Origin: a virus
Length of the DNA: 26,487 bases
IMG/VR virus record: IMGVR_UViG_3300028196_000074
Span: 1-26,487 of that record
Direction: 5' to 3' (one strand)
In this document: piece by piece, positions 13,275-21,524 of the stretch
Position numbering within the stretch: position 1 is the stretch's first letter
How the letters are laid out: each line of letters starts with the position of its first letter
Program-made: the position numbers and the translations under genes
Notes under the pieces: generated by a model
What the model was told of the DNA's origin: nothing
What the model saw: the letters and a program-made list of their open reading frames with translations, nothing else
Database searches by the model: none

Positions 13275-15674
13275 CTATTCTGGAAATGCTGCTCCAGTTG
13301 GTAGTACGTTAAAGTCAAGAACTATAAATTCTGCTGTTTTAGCAGGTTGTAGGAATATCTCTCCTACCATTATGTTTCTATCAATTACATCTGGAGTATT
13401 ATTGGTTTCATCCATAATAACTCTAAATGCATATAAACCTTGTCTTTGTTGAATTGATTCTAAGTAAGGATTAACGATTGATAAGAATCTATTTCTAGTA
13501 GCTGCAGTATTGTTTTCGAATACTAAGTACCTTGTAGATGATGCGATGAATTTCTTCACTGCAATTAACAATCTTCTTACATTGATTCTATCCAATGCTG
13601 ATGGTTTAGCTTGTAAGGTTTTCTGTCCAAATACAGTTACACCTTGACCAGGGAACGTTGCAATAGGATTCAATCTACCTTCGTAAAGTGCATCTCTTTC
13701 TGCTCTAGTCAAACGAGTCTTAGCTTCAATTGCTGAAGTTAACCCACCTCTATTTAATCCGGCAGGCGCAAACCATTCAGCGGCCACTTGGTCGTTAAAT
13801 GCGATAACACCAGGAAGTACTGCCGATGGCGGCACCCATACTGGTTTGTTTTTATCTGTATTAAGTATCTTAACCCAAGGATAGTAAGATGCTACATAAT
13901 TTGAATCAAATGCCTGAACTGCGTTAGTTGCAGTTGAGATTGAATCAGCCCATGCAGATGCATCCATAATAAAGAATGTATCTTGTCTATCTTCACACAT
14001 ATCTTTAGCAAACGTAGTTACTGCAGAATGTAATCTGTGGATAAGACCAGGAATTACTAACATATTAATATCAAATTCATCAGGATTAGATACTGAGTTA
14101 ATTGCTTTTCTAAATGCAATTGTTCCAGTAGCTGTATTAGATGAACAATCATACCCTTGTGTATTTCCAGCTGTAATATCACCAGTAGTACTTACAATTC
14201 TATTTGGTTTGAATCCATCAAAACCACCTTGAAATGGTACTAAGAACTTACGAGAGTTAATTGATGTAGTTGCATCTGATAATGAAATAGAACCACTATT
14301 TGCAGCGGTTGATGAAGGGAAATTAGCTCCAGCTTCTTGGTTATAATCACCTAAGTAAAATGCCGTTCCAGCTGTTGCTGTTGATGAATCAGGCGTTGGT
14401 GCTAAAAACGCTAAGTTATCAGTTGTAGTTAAATCAAAATCAAATCCATAAAATTTCTTAGGATTGTATGAGTTATTAATTGTCTGTGCTGATACATATG
14501 CAGGGTCTGGTACAGTAAATGCAGTTCCGAATGGATTTTGCAATGCAGCAAAACCAAATGGTACTAAAGATACATCAATTGCTTCGTCTTTAACTGCATT
14601 AGTTACTTCTACTCTAATATTTTCTGAGTTATTAGGATAATCACCATTTGTTGATAATTTTCCATTAGCATCAACTGTAATATACTTATCACCAATCACT
14701 CTAACGATAAAGTTTGGAGAATTGGGGTCTAAGTTAACACCTTGAAATGATTCTACTAAGTTAGGTCTGATATCGCTATCAACTACACCTACAAATGGTG
14801 AACCAATAACTTTGTCTTGGTCTACTCTTCGTACAACTACAGTAAATGAACCATATTCAGAACCAGGTACTGAACCTGCTGGTTTAACATCTTGAATACC
14901 AATTTTAAATTCGTAGTTAGTGTTATTACCATGTGATAATGTATGGAACTTAATTAAGTTAGTAGTATTACCACCAACCTTCTGTGATGTAATCCAAGGT
15001 GTTGATGCCTCAGTATATGCTTTAGAGTAATCGATATCTTTAGCCATATCCATTGTTACAACGGGTATTTCACCAGTTGCAAATGATTCCGATTGGAATG
15101 TTTTAAAGTTTGCTAAAACATATCCCTTTTGTGAACCTCTTGCTGAAAATCCAAATGATTTTGTAAAGTAGTTATCACTTGTTGGATTTAATGATGCACT
15201 ATAAGTAACGTTTGTGAATGATGAACCAGACAATCCCAATGTAAACAATGATGCTGATACATTTGTTGCCTCAAACTGGTCTGATACCGAACTACTTTTA
15301 AATACGTCAGTATCGGATGTTACACCTGTAGTTGGGTGTAGTACACCTGCTAATTTAGTACCTGCTGATGAGGATATAATTAATCCGACTGGGTTTTCTA
15401 AGGTATACCCATCTTGTCCTAATACCCTAACGATTGTTGCTGTTCCCGCATCCTCTAAATAAGCTTGAGCAGTATATGGTAGATACGAATCTTCTGTCAA
15501 TCCACCGAATACTTGTTGAAACTTTTGAAATGAGTCTACTTGAGTTGGAACAAATGCAGGGCCTTTAACTGTCGACCCTATTAGTGCTGCTCCGATTTCA
15601 CCAATTCCTTGGGGTAGAAACGACAAGTCCTTTTCTCTGGTAAATACTCCAGGACTTACTATTCTTTCTGCCAT
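13275..15674 (-). CDS. 18: Tail sheath protein (T4 gp18 family), 799 aa
   Basis: Begins MAERIVSPGVFTREKDLSFL, the classic sheath start (S-P-G-V-F/Y-x-x-E-x-D). The C-terminal half carries the sheath core: VWVPPSAVLPGVIAFNDQVA, then WFAPAGLNRGGL, LNPIATFPGQGVTVFGQKTL and INVRRLLIAVKKFIASSTRY. Sheath subunits contract to drive the tube into the host. T4 gp18 has 659 residues, so this one is longer by about 140, the extra length being in the variable middle (roughly residues 100-470, Ser/Thr/Gly-rich) that would lie on the outer surface. AGGAG six bases before the ATG; a GTATTTAT element upstream and a terminator downstream make it a single-gene unit. Confidence 0.95.
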   Translation of the reverse strand: MAERIVSPGVFTREKDLSFLPQGIGEIGAALIGSTVKGPAFVPTQVDSFQKFQQVFGGLTEDSYLPYTAQAYLEDAGTATIVRVLGQDGYTLENPVGLIISSSAGTKLAGVLHPTTGVTSDTDVFKSSSVSDQFEATNVSASLFTLGLSGSSFTNVTYSASLNPTSDNYFTKSFGFSARGSQKGYVLANFKTFQSESFATGEIPVVTMDMAKDIDYSKAYTEASTPWITSQKVGGNTTNLIKFHTLSHGNNTNYEFKIGIQDVKPAGSVPGSEYGSFTVVVRRVDQDKVIGSPFVGVVDSDIRPNLVESFQGVNLDPNSPNFIVRVIGDKYITVDANGKLSTNGDYPNNSENIRVEVTNAVKDEAIDVSLVPFGFAALQNPFGTAFTVPDPAYVSAQTINNSYNPKKFYGFDFDLTTTDNLAFLAPTPDSSTATAGTAFYLGDYNQEAGANFPSSTAANSGSISLSDATTSINSRKFLVPFQGGFDGFKPNRIVSTTGDITAGNTQGYDCSSNTATGTIAFRKAINSVSNPDEFDINMLVIPGLIHRLHSAVTTFAKDMCEDRQDTFFIMDASAWADSISTATNAVQAFDSNYVASYYPWVKILNTDKNKPVWVPPSAVLPGVIAFNDQVAAEWFAPAGLNRGGLTSAIEAKTRLTRAERDALYEGRLNPIATFPGQGVTVFGQKTLQAKPSALDRINVRRLLIAVKKFIASSTRYLVFENNTAATRNRFLSIVNPYLESIQQRQGLYAFRVIMDETNNTPDVIDRNIMVGEIFLQPAKTAEFIVLDFNVLPTGAAFPE

Positions 15675-15711
15675 TTTATTCTCCTATTATAATTTTTTGG
15701 TTTATATACTA

Positions 15712-15719
15712 ATAAATAC
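15712..15719 (-). promoter_or_regulatory. Late-promoter-like GTATTTAT (before the tail sheath gene)
   Basis: Sense context AGTATTTATTAGTATATAAA, one base different in the core but with the same TAGTATA extension as at 12592 and 24349; 37 bases before the ATG at 15674. Confidence 0.45.
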
Positions 15720-15745
15720 TTCTAAAAATTGGAAACGATGTATAT

Positions 15746-16045
15746 TTATGTCGATGGTGTAAACATACCTGTGTTTATATCAAATTCACCATCACCATAC
15801 TTCTCTTTAAGTTCTCCTGCTAACTTAATTTCAGATTCTCTTAGTTTTAAGTATTGGTCTTTTAATTGATTTTTGAATTTTACAACATTATCTTTCTGAG
15901 CTTCGATTAAAGTTAATTCAATCTCAACTTCTCCTAACTTTGCGGTAACTTCTGAAAAATCGTTTCTAAACTTTTCTATTTTTTTAATTTCGTCTTCTTC
16001 AAACTTAATATTTTGTTTTTCAGTAACGTTTTTTACTTCTGCCAT
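15746..16045 (-). CDS. Coiled-coil protein between gp15-like and sheath genes, 99 aa
   Basis: Almost entirely a heptad-patterned charged helix: KIEKFRNDFSEVTAKLGEVE, then IELTLIEAQKDNVVKFKNQL and LKLRESEIKLAGELKEKYGD, followed by G-D-G-E-F-D-I-N-T-G-M-F. The pattern suggests a two-helix hairpin, as in prefoldin-like chaperone subunits. Small coiled-coil proteins of this kind lie near the sheath gene in other T4-like genomes as I recall, with no known role. A late-type element lies 33 bases upstream of the ATG and a second one lies between it and the sheath gene. Confidence 0.75.
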   Translation of the reverse strand: MAEVKNVTEKQNIKFEEDEIKKIEKFRNDFSEVTAKLGEVEIELTLIEAQKDNVVKFKNQLKDQYLKLRESEIKLAGELKEKYGDGEFDINTGMFTPST

Positions 16046-16077
16046 AACATTTATTTTTATTATACTAACTTATAAGT

Positions 16078-16085
16078 ATAAATAT
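16078..16085 (-). promoter_or_regulatory. Late-promoter-like ATATTTAT (before the coiled-coil gene)
   Basis: Sense context AATATTTATACTTATAAG, 32 bases before the ATG at 16045. Confidence 0.45.
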
Positions 16086-16104
16086 TAAAATTATAATCTA
16101 AACA

Positions 16105-16911
16105 CTAAGTGTCTAGTCTAGTATTCCACACAATCTTAGATGTACCAAATGCTTTTTGAGAGTTCATTACTCGTTTACCCCTATCTTCAGGTATAATATA
16201 TGCTTTTGATGTAAGAGTTACGTTACTTTTAACAATACGCTCCTCACCTACTCCATTTGTTGTTTCGAACGAGTAAGATTCACCTTTGATTTGGAATTTA
16301 TATCTTTCACCAAAGACCCCACCTTGAAAGTAAATGATTTGTTCAACCACTTTGTTTAAATCTTCCATATAATCACACCACACTATAACATCATAACTAA
16401 TGTTAACATAATCTGGGTTGTCTACAATATGATACTCATCAATAGGTTTTGAATCTATTAGTTGCGAGAACGCATCGTATCTATTCTTAGGTGTATATTT
16501 TTTTACAAAGGTTCGTGATGTATCATCATCAGTCATTACCTTTAATTTTGAATATTCGGTGTTTACATCCAATGAGTTTCGTTTGAATGAGATTAATGGA
16601 GTCTGAGCCTTACCATTAGCATCTCTTATAAACCCATCACGTTGTGCAGATACCCAATTTTCAGGTGATGCATATAATACAGGTACTGGAATAAACTTTC
16701 CGTTCTCTTCGATGGTGGGTCTGACATCTTTCTCTAAAAAATCTTTAAATGCTAAGTCAATATCATATATACCAACTGATATATTTTTTACATCATCGTT
16801 TTTACGAGATATTTGTTTAGCTTTATTCAATATAGGGTCGTCTGACGTAGAACTTTGTGTTCTTTTCAAATCTACCTTCTCATCTCTATTTTGTCTATAC
16901 TTTATTGCCAT
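16105..16911 (-). CDS. 15: Tail sheath stabiliser / tail completion protein (T4 gp15-like), 268 aa
   Basis: Length close to T4 gp15 (272). Residues about 70-90 read F-I-P-V-P-V-L-Y-A-S-P-E-N-W, comparable to the V-P-I-x-Y-A-S segment of gp15, and about 167-195 read NISYDVIVWCDYMEDLNKVV followed by EQIIYFQ, comparable to the gp15 L-x-I-x-x-R-Y-x-D-D-x-x-x-I-V-E-Q-I-x-x-x-F segment. The family caps the head-proximal end of tube and sheath and joins tail to neck. The start overlaps the stop of the gp14-like gene by one base (TAATG at 16911), so gp13-, gp14- and gp15-like genes are one unit. Confidence 0.75.
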   Translation of the reverse strand: MAIKYRQNRDEKVDLKRTQSSTSDDPILNKAKQISRKNDDVKNISVGIYDIDLAFKDFLEKDVRPTIEENGKFIPVPVLYASPENWVSAQRDGFIRDANGKAQTPLISFKRNSLDVNTEYSKLKVMTDDDTSRTFVKKYTPKNRYDAFSQLIDSKPIDEYHIVDNPDYVNISYDVIVWCDYMEDLNKVVEQIIYFQGGVFGERYKFQIKGESYSFETTNGVGEERIVKSNVTLTSKAYIIPEDRGKRVMNSQKAFGTSKIVWNTRLDT

Positions 16912-17438
16912 TATATACCTATTGGTAAGTCATTGTTATTATTATTAACACCCACTCTAACATCATCTTTTAAATTAAGTTGTGTTTTTCTTGCTACATG
17001 AGTTTCACATAGAATAGATAGATTATATCCTTGTGAATCACCACCATCCCAAGTTTCTGGATTCTTACCTGCGAAGAATTGATTTTGAAATATTACATCT
17101 ACAATATGCTGCTCATCATTCCACTCAATTACATCACCAATCTCAGGAAACACATTTTTATCTTTTAATATGTCTCTTAAAAAATAAAAGTTTACATTTC
17201 TAGTGTAAGATGAACCAAAATCATCAAATACCTGCTCAGCGTTTGTTCTATCAACCAATGTGGGTATTTTTATAGGATTGTGGTATATTTTACTTTTACC
17301 CTCACCATATAAGTTAGATTTAGTATCTTCTATAATTAATTTATAGTAATACACTTCAGTATCTATGATATCCGTTATTAATTCTTTGTTTATTTTTCTA
17401 AACAAAGATGCATCTCTTTCTCCACCAAATAACGCCAT
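16911..17438 (-). CDS. 14: Neck protein (gp14-like), 175 aa
   Basis: Begins MALFGGERDASLFRKINKEL, then YYYKLIIEDTKSNLYGEGKS, NVNFYFLRDILKDKNVFPEI and G-D-V-I-E-W-N-D. I recall F-G-G-E-R-D-x-x-L-F-x-x-I-N-x-E-L...L-Y-G-E-x-x-x-K and V-P-E-x-G-D-x-I-x-W-N from neck proteins of marine T4-like phages. T4 gp14 is larger (about 256 residues), so this is a short form. Neck proteins close the portal after packaging and receive the tail. It lies between gp13-like (24 bases upstream) and gp15-like genes, the T4 order, which is the stronger evidence. AAGGA precedes the ATG. Confidence 0.65.
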   Translation of the reverse strand: MALFGGERDASLFRKINKELITDIIDTEVYYYKLIIEDTKSNLYGEGKSKIYHNPIKIPTLVDRTNAEQVFDDFGSSYTRNVNFYFLRDILKDKNVFPEIGDVIEWNDEQHIVDVIFQNQFFAGKNPETWDGGDSQGYNLSILCETHVARKTQLNLKDDVRVGVNNNNNDLPIGI

Positions 17439-17462
17439 TATATCAATCCTTTATTCATAATA

Positions 17463-18617
17463 TTAGCCAATATAAATTGCTTTTGGAACTCTATTAAGAG
17501 TTAATTCCATAGCTTCTGATTCTTCTTGTTGTGCTTGTAACAATGCTTTTCTAGAAGTTGCTTCTAAGTTTTCTCTTAATTCTGAAATTAAGATTTCTTT
17601 TTCAGAAGATGCCTCACTTCTTAAATCTGCACCATCTAATGTAATTTCTGAGTTAGGGATTGGTACTGAACTAAACTTAGCTCTTACTGCACCTAACATT
17701 TCTTTTGCTAATGCTAATGCGTATTTATGAATCCAACGTTTTCCTACATGATTGATTCTGGTGTATTTAATTCTATCAAATGGTGCGTTTGAATAGTCAG
17801 ATACTACTGAATTGTCTATGATTGGGTTTCTTCTTTCCAAATCTAATATATAATGGAAGTGTACTCTATAACTACTCTCAGGTATTGGGAATAATCTTAC
17901 TCTATTATTTTGAATATCAAATCCATATTGAGATTTACGAACCATATCGTTAAATTCAATTGCCTGAACTCTAAGTAAATCATCATAAAGAGGTGACATC
18001 ATAAATGAAACACCTGGTGAGTAATTACCCCAACCAAATGAGTCCATCATGTTCTGTGAACCTAATCCAGTTCCTACAAATGGGTCAAAGTACCTTACCA
18101 TTGCTGGTGGTGCGTTATGTAACATCTTCTTAATTTCAATTGTATCCACGCCTGCAGTTCCACTTTCCAATGAAACTAACGTAGGGTCGGTTAAATCATA
18201 CACCTGTTGGTCTGCATTTGCAATAAATGAACCTGTATAGTACGTTACTCTACCACCACTACCTGCTTCTGTACCATAATCTTTTGCTAAAGATATCAAT
18301 CCACCTAAGTTTGCATTTAATTCTGTTTGTGATAAATTTGAAGAGGTTGAACTACCCTTTATATTTAAAAGGTTTTCTCTAATATTAAATTGGTTTACTT
18401 GAGTTGAATATTCGGTAACCGCTTCCTCAATACACGCATAAAAGTTTATATCTTGTAATTCAATATCAACAATTGGATAACCCAATCGTTTGGCGCACCA
18501 AGATGACACCTTATCAACATCTTGCTGAAACTCATAATCATTATCATAATAACCAAACGGTGTCATATCTGGAAAGAATGATGATGAACCTGGCCATATT
18601 GGAATTTGTACTGCCAT
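17463..18617 (-). CDS. 13: Neck protein (gp13-like), 384 aa
   Basis: Contains a helical N-terminal domain (VSSWCAKRLGYPIVDIELQD then FYACIEEAVTEYSTQVNQFN) and a conserved C-terminal part (RWIHKYALALAKEMLGAVRA, KFSSVPIPNSEITLDGADLR) ending in a long helix and V-P-K-A-I-Y-I-G. The W-I-x-x-Y-A-L-A-x-A-K-E-x-L-G-x-x-R-x-K-F-S-x-x-P-I-P segment is one I associate with gp13-type neck proteins. T4 gp13 has 309 residues. First of three coupled neck genes; AGGAG six bases before the ATG and a late-type element 22 bases upstream. It would sit under the portal and gate DNA. Confidence 0.7.
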   Translation of the reverse strand: MAVQIPIWPGSSSFFPDMTPFGYYDNDYEFQQDVDKVSSWCAKRLGYPIVDIELQDINFYACIEEAVTEYSTQVNQFNIRENLLNIKGSSTSSNLSQTELNANLGGLISLAKDYGTEAGSGGRVTYYTGSFIANADQQVYDLTDPTLVSLESGTAGVDTIEIKKMLHNAPPAMVRYFDPFVGTGLGSQNMMDSFGWGNYSPGVSFMMSPLYDDLLRVQAIEFNDMVRKSQYGFDIQNNRVRLFPIPESSYRVHFHYILDLERRNPIIDNSVVSDYSNAPFDRIKYTRINHVGKRWIHKYALALAKEMLGAVRAKFSSVPIPNSEITLDGADLRSEASSEKEILISELRENLEATSRKALLQAQQEESEAMELTLNRVPKAIYIG

Positions 18618-18638
18618 TAATATCTCCTATTGTTTATT

Positions 18639-18646
18639 ATAAATAT
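18639..18646 (-). promoter_or_regulatory. Late-promoter-like ATATTTAT (before the neck genes)
   Basis: Sense context CCATATTTATAATAAAC, 21 bases before the ATG at 18617, the closest of the set; the mRNA leader would be very short but still contain the AGGAG site. Confidence 0.5.
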
Positions 18647-18655
18647 GGTAGATTG

Positions 18656-19372
18656 TTATAATCCGAACCTACTTTTTGTTGCGTTATAATTTTGAAGTAT
18701 TTCTGCAGAAGTCAGTACTTTGTTATAATATTTTACGGATGCTATATTACCACCAAAGTAATTTGCAAGCCCATTTCTAGCACCTATAACCGCGTTTGCC
18801 GTTGAAGTTGTTCCACCTGTTATATTACCAGTATTAGCTACGTTAACATCTGATACAGTATCAACGTAAATACCTATACCACCTGCAGTTCCAGAACCAT
18901 CATAGGTTACTACAAATTGATGCCACTTACCATCATTATAAGTACCTGTAGTTATTGAGTATATTCTCTTACTTGTGGAGTTGGTATTACGAATAATATA
19001 GAATACAGTATTAGAACCACTAAACGTAAATTCAGTACCTCTCCAATTCCCACCATGTTCATTTTTTCCTACTATGTATGCAAGACCACTATTAGAACGT
19101 TTTAACCAAACCTCTATACTATGGGGGTCGTTCCATTCGAAATTTAAAGTAGATGTGTTTCCAAACGTTATGTAATCATTTGCATCATCAAAAGCAATAC
19201 TCCCACCATCTTCAGATGCAAATGTAGGGCCATTAGTTAATGTACCAGTATTCTCTCTACCACCTATATCGGTTATAGTTGTTCCACTTCCAGGATATGA
19301 TTTTTTATTTGCAGCATCTGCAGAGAATATTAATCCATCTGTTACTATATCCGGCCCACCATGCGTTCCCAT
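18656..19372 (-). CDS. LamG/concanavalin-like fold protein, paralogue 3, 238 aa
   Basis: Single jelly-roll domain of the laminin-G/ConA type: GPDIVTDGLIFSADAANKKS near the start, S-I-A-F-D-D-A-N-D-Y-I-T-F-G, S-I-E-V-W-L-K-R, W-H-Q-F-V-V-T-Y-D-G-S-G and a C-terminal YNKVLTSAEILQNYNATKSR. The order 'value of a day-object, domain, W-H-x-x-V-x-T-Y-D-G, Y-N-x-x-L-T-x-x-E-I-x-x-N-Y' is typical of LamG_3-type domains, which bind glycans. No signal peptide. I infer a fibre-tip or capsid-decorating receptor-binding protein. Closest in sequence to the next paralogue upstream, with a 47-base identical block encoding the C-terminus. Confidence 0.8.
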   Translation of the reverse strand: MGTHGGPDIVTDGLIFSADAANKKSYPGSGTTITDIGGRENTGTLTNGPTFASEDGGSIAFDDANDYITFGNTSTLNFEWNDPHSIEVWLKRSNSGLAYIVGKNEHGGNWRGTEFTFSGSNTVFYIIRNTNSTSKRIYSITTGTYNDGKWHQFVVTYDGSGTAGGIGIYVDTVSDVNVANTGNITGGTTSTANAVIGARNGLANYFGGNIASVKYYNKVLTSAEILQNYNATKSRFGL

Positions 19373-20097
19373 TATATAAACCTATTTTTTAATGCGTTAT
19401 AATTTTGAAGTATTTCTGCAGAAGTCAGTACTTTGTTATATATTTTAAATGCTCCGAAAGTACCTGGTATATAGGTTGTGGCTCCGTTTCGACTACCTAT
19501 ACAAAGATTTGATGTGCTTGTTATTCCACCTGATATGTCCCCTGTACTTACGGTTGTGGTATCATTTACAGTATCTATTATAATATTCATTCCACTTACA
19601 GTACCCGAGCCATCATATGTACATACGATATGATGCCAATTGTTACCTCTATAAGTAGCATTTTCAGTACCTACAACTATTCTGTTAGAGCTCGCATTTG
19701 TATTTCGTATGAAAAATGCTATTTTACCTACATTAGCATTTCCTCTATATGTTATTTCTACCCCTCTATAATTCCCGCTAGATTCATTTTTACCCACAAT
19801 ATATTTACTGGCATTTGCTGTTGTCCTCAACCATATTTCGTAAGTGAATGAATCATCATGGTCGAAATTAGCAACAGAGGCGTTTCCAAAAGTCACAAAA
19901 TCATTCGAACCATCTAAAGTTATAGTACCCCCAGCTTCAGTAGTATTAAATGAAGGGTTATTAGTTAGTGTACCGACTTCATCACCTATTGTATTATTTA
20001 AATTAGTACCACTACCAATGTATGATTTATGATTGGCAGGGTCGGCTGCTAATACTAATCCATCTGTTACTATTTTTGGTGAATATCTAAATGCCAT
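19372..20097 (-). CDS. LamG/concanavalin-like fold protein, paralogue 2, 241 aa
   Basis: Same layout as its neighbours: SPKIVTDGLVLAADPANHKS, G-G-T-I-T-L-D-G-S-N-D-F-V-T-F-G, S-F-T-Y-E-I-W-L-R-T, W-H-H-I-V-C-T-Y-D-G-S-G and the C-terminal YNKVLTSAEILQNYNALKNR. Linked to paralogue 3 by a TAATG overlap at 19372 and separated from paralogue 1 by no spare base. Differences among the copies concentrate in the loops between strands, as expected where ligand contacts vary. Function inferred as surface glycan binding. Confidence 0.8.
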   Translation of the reverse strand: MAFRYSPKIVTDGLVLAADPANHKSYIGSGTNLNNTIGDEVGTLTNNPSFNTTEAGGTITLDGSNDFVTFGNASVANFDHDDSFTYEIWLRTTANASKYIVGKNESSGNYRGVEITYRGNANVGKIAFFIRNTNASSNRIVVGTENATYRGNNWHHIVCTYDGSGTVSGMNIIIDTVNDTTTVSTGDISGGITSTSNLCIGSRNGATTYIPGTFGAFKIYNKVLTSAEILQNYNALKNRFI

Positions 20098-20823
20098 TTA
20101 TATAAACCTATTTTTTGTTCTGTTATAATTTTGAAGGACTTCTTGTGAGGTAAGTGCTCTGTTATAAACATTTGCAATTGCAACCTTCCCATTTAGACAA
20201 TTATTATTTTGATGTGTCTCTTCCACATTCGAAAGTATTGAGAAAACTCTTGCTGTTCCATCACCCCACGTACCAGTTCCGACAGCAGTAGTAGATGATA
20301 CAGATTGTGCATTTATATATAATACTGAAGTAAATGATGATGACCCATTATATTCGCCTGTACCTACTACGTGAGTCCATTCATTCAAAGCTAAACCAGA
20401 ACTATATATCCTATCCTTTGATGCACCCCCAATATTGATTCTCCAATATAAACTCCCTTCACCGCTTGTAGCTATATATAATGCATTATAATCAGATGCA
20501 TCTGTAGACATTAATCGTGGAGTACCTGTTGAAGTTCCTTCTCGCTTCACCCAACACTCATATGTTATTGCATTGTTATCAGTTCCTTTAGTATCTACTG
20601 ATTCACCGAATTGTATATTATCATTTGTACCATCACCATCAAAGCAAAGGCCACCTACCGAATCTGTTACTAATGACATGCCATTGGCCAATGTTCCTGT
20701 ATTACCTCTTCCCGATAAATCGGTTACTGTAGTTCCACTACCAGGATATGATTTATGATTAGCGGCATCTACTGCTAGAACTAATCCATTTGTTATTATA
20801 TCGGGACCTGTACTTCCAGCCAT
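20098..20823 (-). CDS. LamG/concanavalin-like fold protein, paralogue 1, 241 aa
   Basis: Most diverged of the three: GPDIITNGLVLAVDAANHKS, G-G-L-C-F-D-G-D-G-T-N-D-N-I-Q-F-G, I-T-Y-E-C-W-V-K-R, W-T-H-V-V-G-T-G-E-Y and the C-terminal YNRALTSQEVLQNYNRTKNR. It keeps the fold markers but has different loops (for example the H-Q-N-N-N-C region near residue 205). Its start overlaps the stop of the upstream 83-aa gene (TAATG at 20823). Likely the oldest member of the array or the one under the strongest diversification. Confidence 0.8.
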   Translation of the reverse strand: MAGSTGPDIITNGLVLAVDAANHKSYPGSGTTVTDLSGRGNTGTLANGMSLVTDSVGGLCFDGDGTNDNIQFGESVDTKGTDNNAITYECWVKREGTSTGTPRLMSTDASDYNALYIATSGEGSLYWRINIGGASKDRIYSSGLALNEWTHVVGTGEYNGSSSFTSVLYINAQSVSSTTAVGTGTWGDGTARVFSILSNVEETHQNNNCLNGKVAIANVYNRALTSQEVLQNYNRTKNRFI

Positions 20824-21074
20824 TATGGTAATTCCAAATCATCAACCCATTCTGAGCCGGTTAGTATTGTCATTATTTCAGTATAAGTGTATGGGCCTTC
20901 TTTTGTTGTTAATGAAGAAACTGATGTTGGTATATCACCATCCCATTTAACAAATGTTCTAGAACCTGATACATTTAGTCTAAGAGTATCTACTGATGTC
21001 TCTGCTACATCGTTAAAATCAATACTTCCAGTTTCAGAAGTATCAAATATCATAAAATCTCTTGTGCTACTCAT
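20823..21074 (-). CDS. Small fibre-module protein, 83 aa
   Basis: Acidic protein with MSSTRDFMIFDTSETGSIDF, D-T-L-R-L-N-V-S-G-S-R-T-F-V-K-W-D-G and a C-terminal helix (EIMTILTGSEWVDDLELP). No domain recognised. It is the first gene of a TAATG-linked chain with the three LamG genes and begins 21 bases after the stop of the 142-aa fibre-type gene. The context suggests a virion or fibre-assembly part. Confidence 0.65.
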   Translation of the reverse strand: MSSTRDFMIFDTSETGSIDFNDVAETSVDTLRLNVSGSRTFVKWDGDIPTSVSSLTTKEGPYTYTEIMTILTGSEWVDDLELP

Positions 21075-21095
21075 ATTATTTCCTTTTAATTAATT

Positions 21096-21524
21096 TTAAC
21101 AATCAAATTGACCATCAACTACACCACTTGCATTGATAGAAATTCCAGATTCCCCACTTCCATACATATAAAATCCAGCTTCAGCAGTTGGGCCTGTGTC
21201 ATCATCTTCTTGATAATAAGTTACACCAATATCGTATGGGCTTCCACCACCATCGTGATAAAATGTGGTATCACCTGCGTTGCCACAACCTTCTTCCGGG
21301 CCACCATAGGGGCCGTTTAATGCTTCTTCAGTTAATCCTGCTGATGCTGAATGGTCGTATGAATAAAATTCTGATAGTTTATGTGGTGTACTTCCATCGG
21401 GTTTAGCTGAGCTTGCATCATTTACTGATGTTGTTGATAACGTTGTTAATGAACCATTGGTGTTGCTCATTTCCACTCTGATTTGGCTAATACTTATTGG
21501 GTTTCCACTAGCTGGTAGTGCCAT
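21096..21524 (-). CDS. Tail-fibre-type structural protein, 142 aa
   Basis: The N-terminus reads MALPASGNPISISQIRVEMS and continues SLTTLSTTSV...T-P-H-K-L-S-E-F-Y-S-Y, a pattern (A-L-P-x-S-G-x-I-S-x-x-x-I-x-x-E...x-x-S-E-F-Y-x-Y) that I know from short fibre or particle proteins of marine phages. The C-terminal half is Gly/Asp/Tyr-rich with two cysteines and looks like a surface domain. Its start overlaps the stop of the S74 fibre gene by one base (TAATG at 21524). Likely an adhesin or fibre cap. Confidence 0.65.
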   Translation of the reverse strand: MALPASGNPISISQIRVEMSNTNGSLTTLSTTSVNDASSAKPDGSTPHKLSEFYSYDHSASAGLTEEALNGPYGGPEEGCGNAGDTTFYHDGGGSPYDIGVTYYQEDDDTGPTAEAGFYMYGSGESGISINASGVVDGQFDC

